This document shows positions 17,556 through 25,893 of a stretch of DNA of 47,976 bases, one piece after another (within the stretch, counting starts at the first letter, position 1; the number at the start of each line of letters is the position of its first letter). A model generated the notes under the pieces. That model had not been told where the DNA came from and made no database searches. It saw nothing but the letters and a program-made list of their open reading frames with translations. Origin of the DNA: Sulfurimonas sp. (GTDB taxonomy: Bacteria > Campylobacterota > Campylobacteria > Campylobacterales > Sulfurimonadaceae). Where the stretch lies: assembly GCA_027063505.1 (NCBI GenBank), contig JAMORO010000008.1, positions 1 through 47,976 on the forward strand, read 5' to 3'. A program made the translations under genes and the position numbers.

Positions 17556-19292
17556 ATGGATAGAATAACAACAGACTTACTTGCTGAAGGCTCTATCATG
17601 AAAGGGCAAGTTGATAGACTTCTTGCAAAAGGAATTGATGAAAATTTAATTCTTAGAGATATAACCCTCTCTGGATTTATGACAATGGATAGACTTGTCC
17701 GTTACATCGTACAAAAAGTACGAGATGGTATTTATGATCTTTCAATTATTGATAACTATGACTATATTTATGAAAAAATTGTACTAGAAAAACTTGCTGA
17801 AGAGCTTAATTTACTTTTTATAGATATCGACTCCATCGATATGGATTACCACCTTACAAGTAGAGTACCTCTCGTACAACTTCAAAAATATAATGCAATT
17901 CCAATCTATCAAGATGATATGAGTGTGACCATAGCCTTTAATGATCCTTTAGACATAGAAGCGAGAGAGTCGATAGAACGACTATTTCCTAGAAAAGTAG
18001 TAAAAGTAGCACTAAGTACAAAAAAACAGATTAGTTCATACCTCTATAAAATTGCACTCAAAGATAGTGTAAAAGATTTAGTTAAAAAAATCAAAGATGA
18101 GCTAAACTCAATAAACTCTATAGAGGAGCAGCAAGAAGCATCTTCTATCCTACTCCTTATCGATGTTGTTCTAAAAACTTGTATTAACAATCGTGGAAGT
18201 GATATTCACATTGAGCCCACTGAAAAAAACTGTGTTGTACGAGCTCGTATTGATGGGAAGTTAGTAGAGACATTTATTTTTGAAAAAGAGATTTATCCTC
18301 CCCTTGCATCACGACTTAAACTTCTAGCAAATCTAGATATCGCAGAAAAAAGAAAACCTCAAGATGGACGATTCTCCACAACAGTAGGTGTCAGAGAGTT
18401 TGACTTTCGTATCTCTACACTCCCTATTCTGTATGGTGAGTCAATTGTTATGCGTGTTCTTGACAAAGAAAAAGCACTTGTACGACTTGAAGATGCAGGT
18501 ATGGATAGTGTCAGCTATCATAAACTACTTAAAGGACTAGAGGCTCCTTATGGAATTATTTTAGTTACAGGCCCTACCGGTTCTGGTAAAACTACTACAC
18601 TCTATGGTGCACTTAACGAACTTAGAAATGTAGAAGATAAAGTTATTACTGTTGAAGATCCAGTTGAATATAGAATGAACCTCATCCAACAAGTACAAGT
18701 AAATGCTAAAGTTGGCCTCTCATTTGCAGATGCACTTCGCTCTATTTTACGTCAGGATCCAGATAAAATTATGATTGGGGAGATTCGTGACCAAGAGACT
18801 CTCGAAATCGCTATTAAAGCAGCACTAACTGGGCATATGGTAATTTCTACACTCCATACAAATGACTCTATATCTGCCATTCCACGTATGGCAGATATGG
18901 GAATAGAACACTACCTTATTTCAGGAGCACTAGTAGCTATTCAAGCACAACGTCTTGTTCGTAAGATCTGTAAACACTGTAAAGTAGAAGAGAAACTCTC
19001 GGCAACTGTACTCGAAGAGATTAATGGAATTGTACCAGAGAGTGCAAGATTTTATAAAGGTGCAGGTTGTAAAGAGTGTGGTGATAGTGGATATATGGGT
19101 CGAGAAATGATTTGTGAAGTGTTAACTATTACAGATGAGCTCTCTACTCTTATTGCTAAAGGTGCAGGTAAAGATGCTATGCTTGCTCAAGCAAAAAAAG
19201 ATGGTTTTATAGATATTTTCCAAAATGGTGTACAAAAAGCCCTTGATGGAGTAACAAGTATTGAAGAGATTTTGAAGGTGGCTAAAGGATAA
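17556..19292 (+). CDS. GspE/PilB/MshE-type assembly ATPase (CtsE-like)
   Basis: A hexameric ATPase that drives pilus or pseudopilus assembly. The 578 residues begin with an MshEN-type N-terminal domain (about 60-175, with AIPIYQDDMSVTIAFNDPLDIEARESIERL). The ATPase core follows. SDIHIEPTEKNCVVRARIDGKL is the linker strand, and Walker A GPTGSGKTT is near 339-347. The Asp box ITVEDPVEYRM, Walker B DKIMIGEIRDQET and the His box GHMVISTLHTNDS complete it. A four-cysteine zinc site is near 472-475 (CKHC) and 505-508 (CKEC). A good GGGG ribosome site lies 9 nt before the ATG. The last base of the stop is the first base of the next ATG. Confidence 0.93.
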   Translation: MDRITTDLLAEGSIMKGQVDRLLAKGIDENLILRDITLSGFMTMDRLVRYIVQKVRDGIYDLSIIDNYDYIYEKIVLEKLAEELNLLFIDIDSIDMDYHLTSRVPLVQLQKYNAIPIYQDDMSVTIAFNDPLDIEARESIERLFPRKVVKVALSTKKQISSYLYKIALKDSVKDLVKKIKDELNSINSIEEQQEASSILLLIDVVLKTCINNRGSDIHIEPTEKNCVVRARIDGKLVETFIFEKEIYPPLASRLKLLANLDIAEKRKPQDGRFSTTVGVREFDFRISTLPILYGESIVMRVLDKEKALVRLEDAGMDSVSYHKLLKGLEAPYGIILVTGPTGSGKTTTLYGALNELRNVEDKVITVEDPVEYRMNLIQQVQVNAKVGLSFADALRSILRQDPDKIMIGEIRDQETLEIAIKAALTGHMVISTLHTNDSISAIPRMADMGIEHYLISGALVAIQAQRLVRKICKHCKVEEKLSATVLEEINGIVPESARFYKGAGCKECGDSGYMGREMICEVLTITDELSTLIAKGAGKDAMLAQAKKDGFIDIFQNGVQKALDGVTSIEEILKVAKG

Positions 19293-20536
19293 TGAAATAC
19301 TTTATAGCAACAGTCCTCACAAAGGGAAAAAAAGAGGAAATTGGTTTTTATGCTGAAGATAAAAAAGAGGCAAATAGTTTTGCAAAATTAAAATTCAGTG
19401 GAATTATTATTAAAGTTGTTGAAGGGAAAGAGCCTCTTGAAGAGCAATTCAAAAAATTCAAAACTGAACTTTTAAAAAACATCTCTAAAAAGAAGATTAA
19501 ACCAGATTCTCTTATTGCTTCTATTCGTCAACTTGCGGTTATGACTAATGCAGGTATCTCTATTCATGACTCACTCAACGAAATAGCAAGTGCTACTGAT
19601 GATGAAGCACTTAAAACAGTATTTACTAAACTTGCAGATGATATTAATGCGGGTCATTCAATGTCTGCATCAATGGAAAACTTTCGTTTTGAGTTAGGAA
19701 ATCTAACAATTGCAATGGTACAACTTGGAGAGAAAACAGGTAACCTTGATGAATCACTCTATGCACTTGCAGATATGCTCGAAGAGATTCGTGCAAATAT
19801 TACAAAATTTAAAAAAGCGATGGCCTATCCACGAAATGTTATGATTGCTATGGCTGTTGCTTTTAGTGTTCTTCTTACTTATGTTGTACCTCAATTTAAA
19901 GATATATTTGAACAACTTGGTGCAGATTTACCACTGCCAACTATCATACTTCTTACTCTCTCAGACCTTCTTACAAATTATGGTCCTTTTGTTGTAATCG
20001 CAATTATTGCAGGAGTTATGACTTTTAAATATCTTATAAATAACTATAAACATATTCGCTATGGTTGGCATGAAATTCTTCTTAAAACAATGCTTCTTAA
20101 AAATATTATTAAGTTTTCAACACTAAGTAGATTTACTCTTGTTTTCTCAGAACTTATTAAAGCTGGTATACCTATTGCTGAAGCACTTGATACATCTATA
20201 GATATGATAGATAGTCTTCCACTCAAAGGAAAGTTAAAATCAGTAAGAATGACTGTCGAAAAAGGTGGCACCCTTAATAAAGGTCTCAGTGAGACAGAGC
20301 TTTTTGAAAATATGATTCTACAGATGGTACGAGCGGGGGAAGATAGTGGTACGCTCGATGCTATGATTCAAAAAGTTGCAGAGTATTATAAAATGCGTTT
20401 TGATGCTATTATTGATGGATTAAGTGAAGCTATTGAGCCAATTATGCTATTTATCATCGCGAGTATGGTTATATTATTAGCACTAGGTATATTCTTACCG
20501 ATGTGGGATATGGGAAGTGCCGTAAATGGTCGTTAA
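19292..20536 (+). CDS. GspF/PilC/MshG-type inner-membrane platform protein (CtsF-like)
   Basis: The 414-residue inner-membrane platform of type IV pilus and type II secretion machines. An N-terminal segment is followed by two copies of the T2SSF helical domain. The first lies at about 70-190 with LAVMTNAGISIHDSLNEIA and MVQLGEKTGNLDESLYALADML. The second lies at about 270-395 with FSELIKAGIPIAEALDTSIDMI and MVRAGEDSGTLDAMIQKVAEYYK. Membrane segments occur near 182-200, 220-245 and 382-408. It is the last gene of the 17-kb plus-strand run and meets yigZ tail to tail, with a hairpin between. Confidence 0.93.
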   Translation: MKYFIATVLTKGKKEEIGFYAEDKKEANSFAKLKFSGIIIKVVEGKEPLEEQFKKFKTELLKNISKKKIKPDSLIASIRQLAVMTNAGISIHDSLNEIASATDDEALKTVFTKLADDINAGHSMSASMENFRFELGNLTIAMVQLGEKTGNLDESLYALADMLEEIRANITKFKKAMAYPRNVMIAMAVAFSVLLTYVVPQFKDIFEQLGADLPLPTIILLTLSDLLTNYGPFVVIAIIAGVMTFKYLINNYKHIRYGWHEILLKTMLLKNIIKFSTLSRFTLVFSELIKAGIPIAEALDTSIDMIDSLPLKGKLKSVRMTVEKGGTLNKGLSETELFENMILQMVRAGEDSGTLDAMIQKVAEYYKMRFDAIIDGLSEAIEPIMLFIIASMVILLALGIFLPMWDMGSAVNGR

Positions 20537-20539
20537 TCT

Positions 20540-21112
20540 CTAAAGGGTAACTACGACCCTTTGGACCTTCTGTAAAAACTCTTTCATACTCTTTTCATCT
20601 GCTTTTATTTTATACACTGTTTTACTCTCAAAAAACTTCTCTAAAATAGTCACACCAAAAACCTCACACTCATAATCGATAAAACGAACATCACTATACT
20701 CTATCTCTATAGTTTCAAACTTCTCTTTTTTATACTCTTTAAATTCAGCCTCTGTGATAACTAAATTTACTGCATCACTATAAGCGCGAACAAGTCCACC
20801 TGTACCCAGCTTAGTACCACCAAAATAACGAACAATAATTACGGCTGAGTTTATCAGTTCTTGACCTTGAAGTACCATTAAAGATGGTTTTCCTGATGTA
20901 CCTTTTGGTTCACCATCATCACTTGAATGTTCGACTACTTGATCATACTCATTTAGATATCTAAACGCTGTTACAAAGTGTCTCGCTTTAGGATGTTCGT
21001 CTTTAAGTTTTTGAAGGGTTGTTTCATATTTTTCATAGGGAGTGAGCCAAGCAATAAACTTTGATTGCTTGATCTCTAAAGTGTGGGTTGAAATATCTGA
21101 AGTGTATTTCAT
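20540..21112 (-). CDS. yigZ: YigZ/IMPACT family protein
   Basis: A 190-residue member of the UPF0029/IMPACT family. It has an N-terminal RNase-PH-like beta-alpha-beta domain with KSKFIAWLTPYE, ARHFVTAFRYL, HSSDDGEPKGTSGKPSL, SAVIIVRYFGGTKLGTGGLVRAYSDAV. A C-terminal DUF1949-like ferredoxin-fold domain follows. The family is linked to translation control (IMPACT in eukaryotes), but its bacterial role is poorly defined. Its ATG lies 7 bp after the end of yebC, so the two form an operon. Confidence 0.92.
   Translation of the reverse strand: MKYTSDISTHTLEIKQSKFIAWLTPYEKYETTLQKLKDEHPKARHFVTAFRYLNEYDQVVEHSSDDGEPKGTSGKPSLMVLQGQELINSAVIIVRYFGGTKLGTGGLVRAYSDAVNLVITEAEFKEYKKEKFETIEIEYSDVRFIDYECEVFGVTILEKFFESKTVYKIKADEKSMKEFLQKVQRVVVTL
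20542..20562. terminator. bidirectional hairpin between the GspF gene and yigZ
   Basis: A 7-bp inverted repeat (AAAGGGT/ACCCTTT, 7-nt loop) lies between two convergent genes, inside the last codons of yigZ. It has a modest stem and no long U-tract. Confidence 0.45.
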
Positions 21113-21119
21113 AGAATGA

Positions 21120-21830
21120 TTATGCTAAGTTTGTATAAACTTTTTGAACATCCTCATCATCTTCGAGTTTTTCTAAAATTTTATCAATCTCAACTTGCTG
21201 CTCTTGAGTAATCTCTATTGGAGTATTTGCGATACGCTCTAGTGTCGCTTTTTTAATCTCTATCTCTAGACCTTCAAGAGCTGCATTAAGTGTACCAAAA
21301 CTTGTATAGTCTGCCGTTACAAGACACTCACCCTCCTCTTCTTCAATCTCTTCAAGACCAGCATCGATGAGTTCTAACTCTAACTCTTCTATATCCATGC
21401 CCTCTTTTAAATCAAACTCAAAAAGTGCCTTACGACTAAACATAAACTCTAAAGAGCCTTTATTTAACATCTCTGCACCATTCTTTGTTAAAATATTTTT
21501 AACATTTGCAACCGTACGAGTATTGTTATCAGTAGCACACTCTATGAAAATTAAAACGCCATGAGAAGCCTTCCCCTCAAAGTTTACTTCTGCCATATCT
21601 TTAAGATCTTTTGCAGTAGCACGCTTTATCGCAGCATCAATGTTATCTTTTGGCATGTTTTCAGCTTTAGCATTGAGTATAGCAGTACGAAGTTTCGGAT
21701 TCATATCCGGATCACCACCACCATCTTTTGCAGCCATTGTAATAACTTTACCTAGTTTAGGGAAAAGTTTTGACATTGCTCCCCATCTCTTTAATTTTGA
21801 TGCTTTTCTGTACTCAAACGCTCTACCCAT
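21120..21830 (-). CDS. yebC: YebC/PmpR/TACO1 family regulator
   Basis: A 236-residue YebC-family protein. These were long described as DNA-binding regulators; recent work ties the family to relief of ribosome stalling. The signature start [21 protein letters not shown] is intact. [22 protein letters not shown] and [17 protein letters not shown] follow. The ATG at 21830 is chosen because it begins the conserved sequence and has AGAGGAA upstream; the frame could extend ten codons further without support. A -10 TATAAT lies on the minus strand at 21860-21865. Confidence 0.94.
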   Translation of the reverse strand: MGRAFEYRKASKLKRWGAMSKLFPKLGKVITMAAKDGGGDPDMNPKLRTAILNAKAENMPKDNIDAAIKRATAKDLKDMAEVNFEGKASHGVLIFIECATDNNTRTVANVKNILTKNGAEMLNKGSLEFMFSRKALFEFDLKEGMDIEELELELIDAGLEEIEEEEGECLVTADYTSFGTLNAALEGLEIEIKKATLERIANTPIEITQEQQVEIDKILEKLEDDEDVQKVYTNLA

Positions 21831-21859
21831 AAAAATTCCTCTTATAATATTGTTTCGCA

Positions 21860-21882
21860 ATTATAGCGTTTCATTGTATAAT
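21860..21882. promoter_or_regulatory. divergent -10 elements for yebC and the 21901 gene
   Basis: TATAAT reads leftward at 21865-21860 toward yebC (30 nt from its ATG) and rightward at 21877-21882 toward the gene at 21901. The two cores are 11 bp apart, so the promoters must share or compete for polymerase. Confidence 0.5.
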
Positions 21883-21900
21883 ATCGCATAAGGAAGAGAG

Positions 21901-22347
21901 ATGAGACTCAGTTTTAGAATTAAACACCATTTTTTCAGTGCTTTTCGTGAGTTTTTTGTACATCATCATGGCTCTTTAGAGTTTCGAGCAAAAGTTTTTG
22001 CACTTGTTATTGCCGCAAACGAAGCAGCATCAGTCGAAAATTTTATAGTTGTAAAAGATATAGCAATGAATATTTATAATGGCGATACAGATAGATCTAA
22101 TCTTCTGATGATATCTACAAAAGAGCTTGTTCAAAAAGTTCGAGATGATAATGACTTAGATATTGACTCCTTAGTCGCTAGTATACTCAAAGAGCTTAAA
22201 GTAGTTCCTCGTTATGCAAAAAAAATAGACATCAAAGCACTTACACCTCTTCTTCTACTTACACATGATGAAGATACTAAATCGTATCAGCACAATATTT
22301 TAGAGTTTTTAGAAACAACGAAACAAGAGATATTAAATAAAAAATAA
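21901..22347 (+). CDS. hypothetical protein, 148 aa
   Basis: I do not recognise a family. The protein is soluble and mostly helical, with a basic, His-rich start (KHHFFSAFREFFVHHHGSLEFRAKVFALVIAANE) that looks like a small calcium/metal- or TerB-like helical bundle, though no diagnostic motif is present. AAGGAAGAGAG lies just before the ATG and a TATAAT lies at 21877-21882, so expression is credible. metY follows 17 bp later and is probably co-transcribed, but nothing in the sequence ties it to methionine synthesis. Confidence 0.6.
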   Translation: MRLSFRIKHHFFSAFREFFVHHHGSLEFRAKVFALVIAANEAASVENFIVVKDIAMNIYNGDTDRSNLLMISTKELVQKVRDDNDLDIDSLVASILKELKVVPRYAKKIDIKALTPLLLLTHDEDTKSYQHNILEFLETTKQEILNKK

Positions 22348-22364
22348 ATACTTAAGGAATAGAG

Positions 22365-23630
22365 ATGGATTTACAAACAAAAGCACTACATGAAGGGTAT
22401 GAAAAAGATACACAAAGAACTATGGCTGTTCCTATATATATGAGTACAGCTTATGAATTTCGTGATGTTGAACATGCTGCGAATCTTTTTGCACTTAAGG
22501 AAGTTGGAAACATCTATACACGTCTAAACAATCCAACTACAGATGTTTTTGAGAAGCGTTTTGCAGCACTAGAGGGTGGAGAAGCAGCCATAGCAACATC
22601 GAGTGGTATGAGTGCTATCTTTTTTGCTATAGCAAACTCTGCAGAAGCGGGAGACAACATCGTATGTGCAAAACAGCTTTATGGTGGAAGCCTCACTCAA
22701 ACAGCCCACACATTTAAGCGTTTTGGCATAGAGTCACGCTTCTTTGACGTTTATAATCCTTCTGAGATTGAAGATCTCATAGATGAAAAAACAAAAGTAA
22801 TCTTCTTTGAGTCACTTACAAATCCTAGTATAGATGTTGCAGATATTGAAGCTATTACAGCTATTGCAAATAGACATGGAATCCTCACAGTTGTAGATAA
22901 TACTGTTGCGACTCCAGTGTTATGTCGTCCTTTTGAGTACGGTGCAGATATCACTGTTCATAGTGCTTCAAAGTACACAACAGGTCAAGGACTTGCTATA
23001 GGAGGGATACTTGTTGAGAGAAAAGGTCTTTTAGAAAAACTCAAGGGAAATCCTCGTTATACACACTTTAATGAGCCTGATGCTTCTTACCACGGTCTTG
23101 TTTATGTTGATGTGCCACTCCCTCCTTTTACACTCCGTACACGTCTCTCTCTTCTTCGTGATATTGGAGCAGTGAGTTCACCATTTAACTCTTGGTTATT
23201 TATTCAAGGACTAGAGCACCTCTCTCTTCGTATGAAAGAGCACTCCAAAAATGCTTTAGCACTTGCAGAGTTTTTAGAGTCTCACCCAAAAGTAAAAAAA
23301 GTTAACTATCCAGGTCTTAAATCAAACTCTAACTATGAAAATGCACAAAAATATTTTCAAGATGGACTCTGTAGTGGACTTCTTAGTTTTGAAGTAGAGA
23401 GTTTAGAAGCGGCTACAAAAATTGTAAATGCTACCCAACTCTACTCTTTAGTAGTAAATATAGGTGACTCAAAATCAATTATCACACATCCAGCTTCTAC
23501 AACACATCAACAGCTCTCACCTGATGAGTTAGTTGCTTGTGGTGTTCCTGCTGGACTTGTAAGAATCTCTGCTGGATTAGAGTCTACTAATGACCTTATA
23601 GCTGATATAAAACAGGCTCTCGAAGCATAA
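22365..23630 (+). CDS. metY: O-acetylhomoserine sulfhydrylase/aminocarboxypropyltransferase
   Basis: A PLP enzyme that makes homocysteine from O-acetylhomoserine and sulfide, the direct sulfhydrylation route to methionine. The 421 residues carry the Cys/Met-metabolism PLP fold. TRLNNPTTDVFEKRFAALEGG is near residue 52, and GTxxMSA is represented by TSSGMSAIF. The PLP lysine is in HSASKYTTGQG (Lys203), and the C-terminal signature is VRISAGLE. Its length fits MetY rather than the shorter MetB/MetC. AAGGAA lies before the ATG. metX, which makes its substrate, follows after a terminator-like hairpin. Confidence 0.93.
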   Translation: MDLQTKALHEGYEKDTQRTMAVPIYMSTAYEFRDVEHAANLFALKEVGNIYTRLNNPTTDVFEKRFAALEGGEAAIATSSGMSAIFFAIANSAEAGDNIVCAKQLYGGSLTQTAHTFKRFGIESRFFDVYNPSEIEDLIDEKTKVIFFESLTNPSIDVADIEAITAIANRHGILTVVDNTVATPVLCRPFEYGADITVHSASKYTTGQGLAIGGILVERKGLLEKLKGNPRYTHFNEPDASYHGLVYVDVPLPPFTLRTRLSLLRDIGAVSSPFNSWLFIQGLEHLSLRMKEHSKNALALAEFLESHPKVKKVNYPGLKSNSNYENAQKYFQDGLCSGLLSFEVESLEAATKIVNATQLYSLVVNIGDSKSIITHPASTTHQQLSPDELVACGVPAGLVRISAGLESTNDLIADIKQALEA

Positions 23631-23636
23631 GCATAA

Positions 23637-23660
23637 AGTAGTGGACTCTAACCCACTACT
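23637..23660 (+). terminator. terminator-like hairpin after metY
   Basis: An 8-bp perfect stem (AGTAGTGG/CCACTACT) with an 8-nt loop starts 6 bp after the metY stop and is followed by CTCTTTC. It separates metY from metX. Confidence 0.5.
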
Positions 23661-23703
23661 CTCTTTCAACTAAGACTATCACTAAAATAGAGATATTACT
23701 ATC

Positions 23704-23709
23704 TATAAT
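23704..23709 (+). promoter_or_regulatory. possible -10 element for metX
   Basis: TATAAT in the 174-bp gap before metX would give a leader of about 90 nt. No riboswitch-like structure was recognised in that leader. Confidence 0.4.
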
Positions 23710-23804
23710 GTATATTGTATTAGCTTCCTTAAAAAATCTATTTCAAACTATACTTAAGTCCTTTTCGATAAAATAACACTATTATTTTACGGAGCATATA
23801 AAAC

Positions 23805-24911
23805 TTGTCTTTAAACCTACAAACGCATACTGAACACTTTACTAACCCTCTCTATTTAGAGAGTGGGCGTATACTCGAACCTTATGATATCACCTATGAG
23901 ACCTACGGAACACTCAATGATGATAAAAGTAATGTTGTTGTAGTTTGCCATGCCCTTACAGGGAGTCATCATGCAGCTGGTGTTTATGAGGGTGAAAATA
24001 AACCTGGTTGGTGGGATGGATTTATCGGAAGTGGTAAAGCTATAGATACAGATAAGTACTTTGTAATCTGCTCAAATGTTATAGGCTCATGTTTTGGTTC
24101 TACAGGTCCTATGAGTACACAACACCCTCACCATGAACCTTACCGTTACAAGTTTCCTGTTGTAAGTATTAAAGATATGGTTAAAGCACAACGTATTCTT
24201 TTTGATCGTCTTGATATACATAGAGTCCATGCAATAGTAGGTGGGAGTATGGGTGGGATGCAAGCACTCCAATTTGCCATTCACTACCCTAACTTTGCAA
24301 ACAAAATCATCTCTTTAGCTGCTACACATGCAACACAACCATGGGCTATAGCGTTTAACAAAGTAGCACAAGAGTCTATTCTTAAAGATCCTGATTTTAA
24401 GCAAGGATACTATAATCCTGAAGTTATTAAAGAACAAGGACTCTCAGGGATGGCCGTTGGGCGTATGGCTGGTCATATTAGCTTTCTTTCTCACGAATCT
24501 ATGAGAGAAAAATTTGGAAGAGAGTATAAGCTTACAGATGGGTTATATGAGCTTTTTGGAAAATTTCAAGTAGAGTCCTACTTAGAGTATAATGGTTATA
24601 ATTTTACAAAATGGTTTGACCCTTTAGCCTATCTCTATATCACTAAAGCGATAAATATTTATGATCTCTCTCGAGGCTTTGACTCACTCGGTGAAGCACT
24701 CAAACGTGTAACAGCAGAACTCCATCTCATTAGCTACAAAAATGATGTTTTATTTAAAAACTTTGAGATGAAAGAGTTGGCAGAGGAGCTCTCTGCAATA
24801 GGCAATAAAAACCATACCTACAAAGATATAGATAGTGACTATGGACATGATGCTTTCCTTGTAGAGCTTGATAAATTTGAAGAATATGTAAAGGATATAC
24901 TCAATGGCTAG
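23805..24911 (+). CDS. metX: homoserine O-acetyltransferase
   Basis: MetX acetylates homoserine with acetyl-CoA, giving the substrate of MetY. It is an alpha/beta hydrolase of 368 residues. The nucleophile elbow GGSMGG has Ser148 and the catalytic His348 is in DYGHDAFLVE. The early blocks ITYETYGTLN, CHALTGSHHAAG and GSCFGSTGP are those of the MetX family. The start is TTG at 23805: GGAG lies 10 nt upstream, the conserved N-terminus begins here and no in-frame ATG is near. xseB overlaps its 3' end by 8 bp. Confidence 0.93.
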   Translation: MSLNLQTHTEHFTNPLYLESGRILEPYDITYETYGTLNDDKSNVVVVCHALTGSHHAAGVYEGENKPGWWDGFIGSGKAIDTDKYFVICSNVIGSCFGSTGPMSTQHPHHEPYRYKFPVVSIKDMVKAQRILFDRLDIHRVHAIVGGSMGGMQALQFAIHYPNFANKIISLAATHATQPWAIAFNKVAQESILKDPDFKQGYYNPEVIKEQGLSGMAVGRMAGHISFLSHESMREKFGREYKLTDGLYELFGKFQVESYLEYNGYNFTKWFDPLAYLYITKAINIYDLSRGFDSLGEALKRVTAELHLISYKNDVLFKNFEMKELAEELSAIGNKNHTYKDIDSDYGHDAFLVELDKFEEYVKDILNG

Positions 24912-25095
24912 TAAAAAAGTAGACTTTGAAACAAAACTAGAAAATGCTAAAAAAACACTTGAGACACTTATGAGTCCAGAAATTACACTTCAAAACAGTG
25001 TAAAGGCATACGAAGCAGGAATGAAAGAGCTCCATGAAGCACAACAGATTTTAGAAGATGCAAAAATAAAAATCCAAGAGATTAAAGCTTCTTAA
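24904..25095 (+). CDS. xseB: exodeoxyribonuclease VII small subunit
   Basis: XseB binds XseA to form exonuclease VII, which degrades single-stranded DNA in repair. The 63 residues show the family pattern FETKLENAKKTLETLMSPEITLQNSVKAYEAGMKELHEAQQILEDAKIKIQEI, a two-helix coiled-coil. It overlaps the end of metX by 8 bp, and the next gene starts right after its stop. The xseA partner is not in this window. Confidence 0.88.
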   Translation: MASKKVDFETKLENAKKTLETLMSPEITLQNSVKAYEAGMKELHEAQQILEDAKIKIQEIKAS

Positions 25096-25893
25096 ATGAG
25101 AGCAGCAGTTCTGCAGTTAAATGCACAAGGTATGAGTTCCACAAAACTTTATAACTATATTCGTATAGCGCATAAAAAAGGAGTTAAAGTTCTCCTCCTA
25201 GGTGAGTATGTCTTAAATCCTTTTTTTAAAGAGTTAAAAGATATGTCTGTAAGTATGATTAAAGAGCAAGCACTCCATCAAATAAAGATCTTAAAAGAGC
25301 TCTCTTCAACATATAAGATGACTATTATAGCTCCTTTGATTGTTGTAAAGAAAAAAGAGGTTTATAAAACTATAGCTAAGTTTGCGCCATCTTCTACTTC
25401 TTACTATCAGCAACAGATACTTATAAACTATACACACTGGAATGAAGAGAAGTTCTTCTCAAATGCCATCAAAAAGATAGAGACACCAATGGTATTTAAA
25501 GTCGATGGATTTAAATTTGCTGTCATTAGCGGTTTCGAGCTTCATTTTGATACCATTTTTACACAACTTCAAGGTAAAAAAGTAGACTGTATCCTAGCAC
25601 CTAGTGTCTCTACATTTGACTCCTTTGAACGATGGAAAGCACTTATAACTACACGTGCCTTTACTAATAATTGTTATATTTTACGAGCAAACAGGATAGG
25701 TGAATACATAGATAAAGAGTTTTCATGGCAATTTTATGGAGATTCTATCTTAGCCTCTCCAAATGGAGATATACTCACACACTTAGGAAATAAAGAGGAG
25801 CTAATGATCGTAGATATGAGTCACTCTGATGTAGTACAGACAAGACGATCATGGGGATTTAGTGAAGCGATAAATAAAAGGAATCAAGTATGA
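25096..25893 (+). CDS. nitrilase-superfamily protein lacking catalytic Lys and Cys
   Basis: The 265 residues follow the carbon-nitrogen hydrolase fold. MRAAVLQLNAQ is the first strand, and KVLLLGEYVLNP carries the catalytic Glu (Glu37). Two of the three active-site residues are changed. The usual Y-x-K-x-H-L block reads YQQQIL, with Gln106 at the lysine position. The usual I-C-Y-x-x-x-F block reads ISGFELHF, with Gly146 at the cysteine position. ALITTRAFTNNCYILRANRIG and GDSILASPNGDIL match the family's later blocks. A hydrolase is therefore unlikely; a binding or scaffold role is inferred. It lies between xseB (no gap) and an E1-like gene (4-bp overlap). I recall a similar nitrilase/moeB neighbourhood in H. 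pylori (HP0757/HP0755). Confidence 0.8.
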   Translation: MRAAVLQLNAQGMSSTKLYNYIRIAHKKGVKVLLLGEYVLNPFFKELKDMSVSMIKEQALHQIKILKELSSTYKMTIIAPLIVVKKKEVYKTIAKFAPSSTSYYQQQILINYTHWNEEKFFSNAIKKIETPMVFKVDGFKFAVISGFELHFDTIFTQLQGKKVDCILAPSVSTFDSFERWKALITTRAFTNNCYILRANRIGEYIDKEFSWQFYGDSILASPNGDILTHLGNKEELMIVDMSHSDVVQTRRSWGFSEAINKRNQV

